This document shows, piece by piece, positions 1 to 5,190 of a stretch of 5,190 nucleotides of DNA (position 1 is its first letter; each line of letters opens with the position of its first letter). The position numbers and the translations under genes were made by a program. The notes beneath the pieces were generated by a model, which saw only the letters and a program-made list of their open reading frames with translations, did no database searches and was not told the DNA's origin. This DNA comes from Burkholderiaceae bacterium (GTDB lineage Bacteria; Pseudomonadota; Gammaproteobacteria; Burkholderiales; Burkholderiaceae_E), in contig JAHYJF010000246.1 in assembly GCA_019428955.1 (NCBI GenBank), forward strand, positions 1 to 5,190, written 5' to 3'.

Positions 1-10
1 ACTGCGGTGC

Positions 11-86
11 TGCCGGTAGCGGCCGCGGCGCACGCGTTCGGGCCACCGCATAGCGGACAGCTATGGTGCGCAAGCGCTGCCTGGCA
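11..86. repeat. large imperfect palindrome downstream of the flavin reductase gene
   Basis: Three nested inverted repeats share one axis. TGCCGGTAGCG at 11-21 faces CGCTGCCTGGCA at 75-86, with one unpaired base and one G-T wobble. GCGCAC at 28-33 faces GTGCGC at 66-71. CATAGC at 49-54 faces GCTATG at 60-65 around a 5-base loop. The structure begins 14 bases after the stop codon of the flavin reductase gene (read on the minus strand). It could be a terminator-like or cruciform element, or the body of a worn attC. No T-run follows and I find no convincing pair of RYYYAAC/GTTRRRY boxes at its ends, so I do not call it an attC. The rest of 1-99 shows no gene I can support. Confidence 0.5.
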
Positions 87-99
87 TGGCGACTGCCGG

Positions 100-642
100 C
101 TAGACACCGGATGGAATCCTGGCGGCCATCATCTTCCGGCGATCGAACTTGCGCCCGTCGACGATGAAAGTTCCGTCGCCAACCGCATGAATCGTGCGCT
201 TCTCCTTGCGCGCCTGAGCGACATATGCCGCCAGCCCCTCCAGCACGACGATGTTGTGCTTGCGCACGATGTCGACAACCCTGCACTCGATGTTGGCGAC
301 GCACTCCTTGATCAGGGGCGCCTTGACGACCTTGCCCGGCACCGCCGTGAGCCTGAACTTCGCAAACTTGTCGGTGTCTGCCCCGGAGCACGTTCCGATG
401 CCGACCACCTTGTCGAGCAGGTCCACGGCGGGCACGGCGATGACGCATTCCTTGGTCCTTCGCAACGCAGCGAAGGAGTGATTCCATGCGCCCGTGGTGA
501 TCGCGAACAGCGGCGTGAAAGCCACCACCATGGTCCACGAGATGGTCATGATGTTGTCGCTCCCACCATCATTGGTGGTCACCAGGACCACCGGCCCCGA
601 CTCCATCAGGGTGAAGGCCCTGCTCAGCTTCAAGTCGCGCAT
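100..642 (-). CDS. flavin reductase family protein (FMN-binding, DIM6/NTAB type)
   Basis: A 180-residue protein with the layout of the Flavin_Reduct family. These proteins fold as a split barrel that binds FMN and often reduces flavin with NAD(P)H for a partner oxygenase, although many members have no known partner. Visible family features are the N-terminal stretch SGPVVLVTT (residues 15-23), NIMTISW (30-36), the region around TTGAWNHSF (49-57), and GTCSGADTDKF (83-93), where the family contacts flavin and fixes the C-terminal half. There is no signal peptide or membrane segment, so it is probably cytosolic. The start at 642 is chosen because MRDLKLSRAF matches the usual beginning of the family and upstream in-frame codons offer no ATG, GTG or TTG before a TAG; no strong ribosome binding site is visible. 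It lies just beyond an attC, in the cassette orientation, with a roughly 90-base leader, so it may be a third cassette. The specific substrate and partner cannot be told. Confidence 0.85.
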   Translation of the reverse strand: MRDLKLSRAFTLMESGPVVLVTTNDGGSDNIMTISWTMVVAFTPLFAITTGAWNHSFAALRRTKECVIAVPAVDLLDKVVGIGTCSGADTDKFAKFRLTAVPGKVVKAPLIKECVANIECRVVDIVRKHNIVVLEGLAAYVAQARKEKRTIHAVGDGTFIVDGRKFDRRKMMAARIPSGV

Positions 643-730
643 GAGAGCACCCAGCCAAATCTCTTTGTCAATTAGAACCAGCAGTCGGCAAGACTAAGGT
701 TGCAGCTCGCATTGTGAATGAAATGAAGTA

Positions 731-841
731 GCCGAACGTCTGAGCTAAGCGGCACGCACCGGCAGGCGGGCAGCGTGGCACCATGAAATGGACCACGCTG
801 ACCGAATGCCGGTGCGTGTCCGCTTGAGCGAAGGGTTAGGC
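731..841 (-). other. attC site (59-base element) of cassette 2, long form
   Basis: Read on the minus strand it starts with GCCTAAC (841-835, a perfect RYYYAAC box) immediately after the hicB stop and ends with GTTCGGC (737-731, one mismatch to GTTRRRY). The 111 bases between the ends fold on themselves. On the plus strand, CACGCACCGGCA pairs with TGCCGGTGCGTG, CAGCGTGG pairs with CCACGCTG, and GCGG pairs with CCGC next to the boxes. The loop is around CCATGAAATGG. Sequence is poorly shared with the other attC except near the boxes (CCTTC, AGCGGACA), as expected for attC sites, which are recognised by folded shape. It marks the end of the cassette carrying hicAB. Confidence 0.87.
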
Positions 842-842
842 A

Positions 843-1175
843 TCAGGCCGCGAGGCGTTGAGCGAGTGCTTCTTGAGCGAGTGTGTTGATGCTCTTGCCC
901 TCAGCCTGTGCAGCGATGGCAAGCCTTTCATGCAGCTCCGGTGGAATGCGAAGGTTGAACTTTCCAGAGTAGCTGCGGCGCGGCTCGATTCCCTTCTCTT
1001 TGCAGACCTCAAGAAAGACCGCCAAGGACTTCTTGAACTCTGCTCTGAGCTCCTTCGGCGTCTTGCCATAGAAGTCGGCACCGCCAGTGAGACCGAGAAT
1101 CTCTCCTCTAAACATGTCAATTTCCGGGTCGTACTCGATCTTTGCGTTATATCCGTCTACCGTCATCACGTTCAT
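843..1175 (-). CDS. hicB: HicB-type antitoxin with ribbon-helix-helix tail (cassette 2)
   Basis: A 110-residue antitoxin of the HicB family, which sequesters the HicA ribonuclease and usually represses its own operon. Residues 8-63 form the partial RNase-H-like HicB domain (GYNAKIEYDPEIDMFRGEI, then GKTPKELRAEF). Residues 70-108 (SGKFNLRIPPELHERL, then GKSINTLAQEAL) are a typical Arc/MetJ-like ribbon-helix-helix DNA-binding segment. The start at 1175 is chosen over an upstream ATG at 1202 because it forms an ATGA overlap with the stop of hicA and has GGAG seven bases upstream; the overlap suggests translational coupling. The stop lies one base before the attC box at 841. Family assignment is firm; autoregulation is inferred from the DNA-binding tail and from a palindrome at the hicA promoter. 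Confidence 0.88.
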   Translation of the reverse strand: MNVMTVDGYNAKIEYDPEIDMFRGEILGLTGGADFYGKTPKELRAEFKKSLAVFLEVCKEKGIEPRRSYSGKFNLRIPPELHERLAIAAQAEGKSINTLAQEALAQRLAA

Positions 1176-1426
1176 GGCTTCACTCCATGTTGCTCGAGCC
1201 ACCTCTTCACTGACACCACTGCGCCCTTGTCTGTCTTTGGCGACGGATGTGGTCTGTGGAAGACGCGAACTTCGTTGAACAGCACGACTGCGACGCGACT
1301 ACCTTCGCGTTCGCTGACTTCCGCACCAAGCTTACTCAGAAGTGCTTCGATGTCTTTCCAGGCGATGTTCGCGCTGGTCGGGTGTGCGAAGACTGCTTCC
1401 AGGGTCTTCTGATGCGCGCGCTTCAT
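1172..1426 (-). CDS. hicA: HicA-family toxin, GSR variant (cassette 2)
   Basis: An 84-residue protein of the HicA (YcfA-like) family, small double-stranded-RNA-binding-fold ribonucleases that cut mRNA. The order matches the family: an N-terminal helix (KTLEAVFAHP), IAWKDIEALLSKLGAEV (21-37), a strand with EGSRVAVVL (41-49), and a C-terminal helix KGAVVSVKRWLEQHG. In classic HicA the strand reads GSH and that His is catalytic. Here the position is Arg44, and His residues sit later in FHRPHP (56-61). From memory a GSR branch of the family is common, so this is probably a functional subtype rather than a dead toxin. The start at 1426 is chosen because MKRAHQKTLEAVF is the usual beginning; the frame stays open upstream to 1498, but those codons lie inside the attC. 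No Shine-Dalgarno is visible. hicB overlaps its stop as ATGA. Confidence 0.83.
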   Translation of the reverse strand: MKRAHQKTLEAVFAHPTSANIAWKDIEALLSKLGAEVSEREGSRVAVVLFNEVRVFHRPHPSPKTDKGAVVSVKRWLEQHGVKP

Positions 1427-1432
1427 GTGCGC

Positions 1433-1461
1433 ATGGTACCGGGAGACGGTACTGAGCGCAA
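1433..1461 (-). promoter_or_regulatory. candidate hicAB promoter, possibly leaderless
   Basis: On the minus strand TTGCGC (1461-1456) and TACCAT (1438-1433) lie 17 bases apart. Each is a partial match to the sigma-70 boxes (3 of 6 and 4 of 6). The start codon of hicA follows the -10 box after only six bases, so transcription would begin at or next to the A of ATG. This would explain the missing ribosome binding site. The boxes are weak and the call is tentative. Confidence 0.35.
1436..1452. promoter_or_regulatory. candidate HicB operator: GTACCG-N5-CGGTAC palindrome
   Basis: A perfect six-base inverted repeat, GTACCG (1436-1441) and CGGTAC (1447-1452), separated by GGAGA, lies 10 bases before the hicA start codon and overlaps the candidate -10 box. 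Ribbon-helix-helix antitoxins bind short palindromes of this kind at their own promoters, so repression of hicAB by its HicB is the natural reading. The palindrome is seen directly; binding is inferred. Confidence 0.45.
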
Positions 1462-1482
1462 CACAGGTGGATTCTGATGCCA

Positions 1483-1560
1483 TATCAACGCTTGACATGA
1501 GCGGCAGTTGGAGGCACGCGAAGCCTGCCGGAAACTGTCCGCTCGATGGAAGGGTTGGGC
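1483..1560 (-). other. attC site (59-base element) of cassette 1
   Basis: On the minus strand it starts with GCCCAAC (1560-1554, perfect RYYYAAC) one base after the hicA stop and ends with GTTGATA (1489-1483, imperfect GTTRRRY). The preceding TCAAGC-GTTGATATGG resembles the TCAAGC-GTTAGATGC end of classical resistance-cassette attC sites. The 78 bases are self-complementary: GCGGACAGTT faces AACTGCCGC with one extra base, the extrahelical base typical of attC stems, and GGCAGGC faces GCCTCC around TTCGCGT. It separates the two Hic cassettes. Confidence 0.86.
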
Positions 1561-1561
1561 G

Positions 1562-1783
1562 TCACTTTCGCAGCGCGAGCATGAATTCTTCCGGCGTAAC
1601 CTCGGCCTGACGGAGAAGACCAGCGAGGGTGCCAATCTTGACCTCGCCGTGCATCGGAACGACGCAACCTTTAGCATCGCGCTTCATGACTACATGGCTT
1701 CCGCTTTGGCGTGCCTTATGGAACCCGAGTCGCTCAAGGGCGCGCTGAATTTCGGCGCCTGAGACATGCGGCAAATTAGGCAT
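1562..1783 (-). CDS. hicA: HicA toxin (mRNA interferase, cassette 1)
   Basis: A 73-residue HicA/YcfA toxin, a small ribonuclease that cleaves mRNA and stops growth when its antitoxin is lost. The canonical signature is complete: MPNLPHVSGAEIQRALERLG as the N-terminal helix, SGSHVVMKR (27-35) with the catalytic His30, VVPMHGEVKIGTL (41-53), then the C-terminal helix GLLRQAEVTPEEF. Length is normal for the family. Its ATG overlaps the end of hicB by 8 bases, so translation is probably coupled to the antitoxin; only weak ribosome-binding sequence lies before it. Order is antitoxin first, toxin second, the reverse of cassette 2. The stop is directly followed by the attC. All key residues are intact, so an active toxin is expected. 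Confidence 0.93.
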   Translation of the reverse strand: MPNLPHVSGAEIQRALERLGFHKARQSGSHVVMKRDAKGCVVPMHGEVKIGTLAGLLRQAEVTPEEFMLALRK

Positions 1784-1988
1784 GTGCCGGCTCAGTCACT
1801 GTGAACGTGGTGACTACTGGGTGGCCCAGGGAGGCCATGGGAAACTCGGAAAGGTACAGGGCAGTAGCCTCCTGCAGGTTCGCGACCGCCTCTTCGACGG
1901 TCTCGCCTTGCGTGGTGGTGCCGGTTTCGGGATTCAGTGCCACATACCCGCCTTCTTCTGCATGTGTGAGAACGGCAGTTAACTCCAT
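1776..1988 (-). CDS. hicB: short HicB-type antitoxin (cassette 1)
   Basis: A 70-residue HicB antitoxin partner of the downstream HicA. It consists only of the partial RNase-H-like fold: MELTAVLTHAEEGGYVALNP (1-20), then GTTTQGETVEEAVANLQEA, the usual HicB pattern. There is no ribbon-helix-helix or helix-turn-helix tail, unlike the antitoxin of cassette 2. The start at 1988 is well supported by AGGAG seven bases upstream and by the family beginning; the frame continues open to 2174 but those codons run through attI and the integrase remnant. The leader between attI and the start holds the small dyad GCTG-TTT-CAGC just before the ribosome binding site, and a weak TTCACA/AATACC promoter-like pair. 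How this operon is controlled without a DNA-binding domain is not evident; expression from the integron promoter is possible. Confidence 0.9.
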   Translation of the reverse strand: MELTAVLTHAEEGGYVALNPETGTTTQGETVEEAVANLQEATALYLSEFPMASLGHPVVTTFTVTEPAHA

Positions 1989-2041
1989 AGCTTTACTCCT
2001 AGCTGAAACAGCCGGTATTGTCGCGCGATCTTGTCTGTGAA

Positions 2042-2100
2042 GCCTAACGTGATACGTGGCGACGGAATCGCCCGGTATCGCCCGCTCGGGTCTCTCTAAC
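2042..2100 (-). other. attI: probable attI recombination site
   Basis: The core GTTAGGC (2048-2042 on the minus strand) is a perfect GTTRRRY box at the expected place, between the 5' side of the integrase remnant and the first cassette. A second copy of the motif, GTTAGAG (2100-2094), lies 46 bases further toward intI in the same orientation and may be an integrase-binding direct repeat as in attI1. The stretch between does not fold like an attC, as expected for attI. The insertion point would fall between 2048 and 2047. The outer limit of the site is a guess. Confidence 0.6.
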
Positions 2101-2120
2101 TTAGCGACAGCCCAGGTCAA
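2093..2120 (-). promoter_or_regulatory. candidate cassette promoter Pc
   Basis: TTGACC (2120-2115) and TAGAGA (2098-2093) lie 16 bases apart on the minus strand and point into attI and the cassettes. The -35 box matches consensus at 5 of 6, the -10 at 3 of 6. The position, at the 5' end of the integrase gene and just before attI, is where integron Pc promoters sit. A dyad CAAGAG-CT-CTCTTG (2118-2131) overlaps the -35 box and might bind a regulator. Confidence 0.42.
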
Positions 2121-2887
2121 GAGCTCTCTTGTCCGCACCGGTTGTGCTCGATAGACCGGGTTTTCATCCAGCACGAAACAGCGATGAAACCCAGCATCCG
2201 GCCGGCATGGGAGGGCCGGAGGTCGAGGCGTTTCTGTCCTGGCTGGTCACTTCGCGCAAGGTGTCGGCATCGACCCACAAGCAGGCGCTGTCGGCCTTGC
2301 TCTTCCTCTATGGCAAGGTGCTGGGGGTCGATCTTCCGTGGATGGCCGCAATCGGTCGACCGCGCAGCCCGCGGCGGCTGCCGGTGGTCCTGGGTCGGGA
2401 GGAAGTGGCGCGGATCCTGACGTGGCTGGATGGGGAGCATCGTTTGTTCGCCCAATTGCTCCATGGCACCGGCATGCGCATTTCCGAAGGCCTGCAACTC
2501 CGGGTGAAGGATGTCGATTTCGAGCGCCGAGCGATTGTGATTCGGGAAGGAAAGCGCCAGAAGGATCGGGTGGTGATGCTGCCGCAACGCCTGGTTCCCG
2601 GACTGCGCGAGCAGTTGGCGCGCGCGCGGGTTCTCTGGGGCGAAGACCAGGCGGCGGGTCGTGGCGAGGTGGAGATGCCTGATACCTTGGCGCGCGAGTA
2701 CCAGCGCGCCGGAGCGTCATGGACCTGGTTCTGGATCTTCCCGCAGGCCACGCTTTCCGTTGATCCCTGCTCAGGGGTGACGCGCCGACGCTTGCGTCGC
2801 AAACGGCCGCCAGGAGACGTCGGCCGCGGTTGCCCATGGCAGGCGGCCAGTTGTGCAGTTCTAGAAACCCGCCTGCGATCCGCCTGA
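2105..2887 (+). pseudogene. intI: integron integrase intI, decayed at both ends
   Basis: A tyrosine recombinase of the integron class; intact members are about 320-340 residues and insert and excise cassettes at attI and attC. The continuous frame (TTG at 2129, 252 codons) contains the core-binding part (EVEAFLSWL, STHKQALSALLFLYGKVL, residues 31-65), then RRLPVVLGREEVARIL, GTGMRISEGLQLRVKD with catalytic Arg117, and REGKRQKDR with Lys142. It also holds the integron-specific insertion MPDTLAREYQRAGASW with WFWIFPQ (183-206), which is needed for attC binding, so the class is certain. After SGVTRRRL (residue 221) similarity stops: the HxLRHSFAT motif, the second His and the Tyr nucleophile are absent in all frames up to 2894. 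The N-terminus is also broken: residues before HPAGMGGPEVE do not fit, while fragments such as SLVRTGCA (about 2122-2148) and IDRVFIQH (about 2151-2174) occur in the other two frames. It cannot be catalytic. It converges on the methyltransferase gene, ending 8 bases before its stop. Confidence 0.9.
2839..2876. terminator. candidate stem-loop between the convergent intI remnant and the methyltransferase gene
   Basis: GCAGGCGG (2839-2846) and CCGCCTGC (2869-2876) form a perfect eight-base inverted repeat around a 22-base loop, about 20 bases beyond the methyltransferase stop as read on the minus strand. It could end the metH operon transcript. There is no T-run on either side, so an intrinsic terminator is only a possibility; it also lies within the degraded tail of intI. 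Confidence 0.3.
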
Positions 2888-2894
2888 CCCGCCC

Positions 2895-3521
2895 CTAGCC
2901 GGCATTCTTCGCCACGATGAACACCGCGGCATACTTCGCCGGCTGCCATTGGTGGACGATCTCGAAGCCCGCGGCAGTCAGGCTGTGTTCCAGCTCCCGC
3001 GAAGAAAAGACCTTCACCAAGGGGATCAAACCGAGGAATCTCCCGATCGGCGCGATCACCTGGAGGAATTTCAGCGAATCTCCAAGACACGCCGTGCTGG
3101 TGACGAAAACGCCACCCGGCTTGAGCATTGCGCGCACCCTGGCGATCGCCTCATCCCGGTCTGCGAGCAAGTGCAGGACATTGAGTCCCAGCACGGCGTC
3201 GAAGCGTTGATCGGGTACGCGAAATTCCGCGAGCGTCGAGCGTTCGAAGCGGACATTGCCGACCTTCCCCGCGTCCGCCTTGCGGCGAGCGATTTCGATC
3301 ATGTTCGACGAGACATCGATCGCCTGGATATGTCTCACATAAGGCGCATGGGCGATGGCGATCGACCCGGTGCCGCAACCGAACTCGAACACCTCCATCT
3401 CGGGCCGCAGGTACTCGCGCGTGACCTGCAACTTCCTTTCATATGCGGCGACATCGGAAATGGCTCGCTTCGAATAGCGTTCCGCCATCCGGTCCCAGAA
3501 TTTCTCCGACCGATCCATCAT
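2895..3521 (-). CDS. class I SAM-dependent methyltransferase
   Basis: About 207-208 residues. Transfers a methyl group from S-adenosylmethionine to an unknown acceptor; probably cytosolic. Motif I is VFEFGCGTGSIAI (44-56, glycine loop for SAM), the acidic residue of motif II is Asp69 in IQAIDVSSNMIEIARR, and a later motif is FDAVLGLNVLHLL (107-119), followed by AMLKPGGVF (131-139). This is the Methyltransf_11/UbiE-like layout. The C-terminal part (KFLQVIAPIGRFLGLIPLVK) is hydrophobic and may shape the acceptor pocket. Two adjacent ATGs exist, at 3521 and 3518; GGAG lies three bases before the first and six before the second, so the second may be the real start. The open frame further upstream overlaps metH out of frame and is not used. 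It starts 14 bases after metH, so the two are very likely co-transcribed. Its substrate cannot be told from sequence. Confidence 0.88.
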   Translation of the reverse strand: MMDRSEKFWDRMAERYSKRAISDVAAYERKLQVTREYLRPEMEVFEFGCGTGSIAIAHAPYVRHIQAIDVSSNMIEIARRKADAGKVGNVRFERSTLAEFRVPDQRFDAVLGLNVLHLLADRDEAIARVRAMLKPGGVFVTSTACLGDSLKFLQVIAPIGRFLGLIPLVKVFSSRELEHSLTAAGFEIVHQWQPAKYAAVFIVAKNAG

Positions 3522-3535
3522 CCTCTCCGCCGCGC

Positions 3536-5190
<1,655 letters not shown>

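Larger units (their letters stand above)
731..2890. mobile_element. degenerate integron: inactive intI, attI, two Hic TA cassettes with attC sites
   Basis: All parts of an integron are present in order: an integrase remnant on the plus strand, a probable attI core at 2048-2042, cassette 1 (about 2047-1489, hicB-hicA plus attC) and cassette 2 (about 1488-737, hicA-hicB plus attC). Cassettes face away from intI, as in all classical integrons, and all cassette genes point the same way. Cassette borders are inferred from the known cut between G and TT of the GTTRRRY box. Because the integrase lacks its nucleophile, the element cannot move cassettes by itself. No transposase or Tn402-type end is visible, so it is probably a sedentary chromosomal integron remnant. 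The left limit is uncertain: the flavin reductase gene at 642-100 may be a further cassette. Confidence 0.82.

Noticed and set aside
7..675. Plus-strand open frame of 222 codons opposite the flavin reductase
   Set aside because: Low-complexity, His/Asp/Arg-rich product typical of an antisense shadow; the minus-strand protein is a clear family member.
1176..1202. Upstream ATG at 1202 as start of the cassette 2 hicB
   Set aside because: The ATG at 1175 has GGAG at good spacing and forms a classic ATGA overlap; the extra nine residues do not look like HicB.
858..1412. Plus-strand open frame of 184 codons across the hicA-hicB cassette
   Set aside because: Runs antisense through two coupled, recognisable genes; no domain and no ribosome binding site.
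2094..2147. A third attC-like arrangement: GCACAAC (2147-2141) to GTTAGAG (2100-2094) on the minus strand, with GCGGACA facing TGTCGC inside
   Set aside because: The first box has a mismatch, the pairing is short and lopsided, and the stretch overlaps the integrase remnant and the place where attI should be. It would leave a cassette of about 46 bases with no gene. attI plus chance similarity is simpler.
1989..2174. N-terminal extension of the short hicB to an ATG at 2174
   Set aside because: The extra 62 codons read through attI and the integrase remnant; the ATG at 1988 has a strong AGGAG and the family start.

Overview
The window reads as chromosomal DNA from a high-GC proteobacterium, probably Beta- or Gammaproteobacteria. 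This rests on the GC-rich coding of the right half, a B12-dependent MetH of proteobacterial type, and an integron integrase that clearly resembles the IntI1/IntI3-like soil and freshwater group. The species cannot be named from the sequence alone.

Right part (2895-5190, minus strand): the C-terminal half of cobalamin-dependent methionine synthase (metH, cut by the window edge). Fourteen bases downstream follows a small class I SAM-dependent methyltransferase. The two look like one operon. This is ordinary host DNA.

Left and middle part (about 731-2890): a compact integron in canonical layout. A plus-strand integron integrase gene (about 2105-2887) has decayed into a pseudogene. It keeps the first catalytic Arg, the Lys and the IntI-specific insertion, but has lost the His, Arg, His and Tyr of the C-terminal catalytic core, and its N-terminus is scattered over reading frames. 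Divergently from it, on the minus strand, come a probable attI site (core GTTAGGC at 2048-2042), cassette 1 (about 2047-1489: a short hicB followed by hicA), an attC site (1560-1483), cassette 2 (about 1488-737: hicA followed by a longer hicB with a ribbon-helix-helix tail), and a second, long attC (841-731). Beyond it lies a flavin-reductase-family gene (642-100), which may be a third cassette or the flank. Bases 11-86 form a large imperfect palindrome.

Working together: the integrase is dead, so this array should be frozen unless an integrase acts in trans. The two cassettes nearest attI are both toxin-antitoxin modules of the Hic superfamily, but of different subtypes and opposite gene order. 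TA cassettes are known to stabilise integron arrays, so the likely reading is a fossil integron kept in place by two addiction modules. The most notable points are this doublet, a HicA with Arg where the catalytic His is expected, and a candidate autoregulatory promoter/operator in front of the second module.
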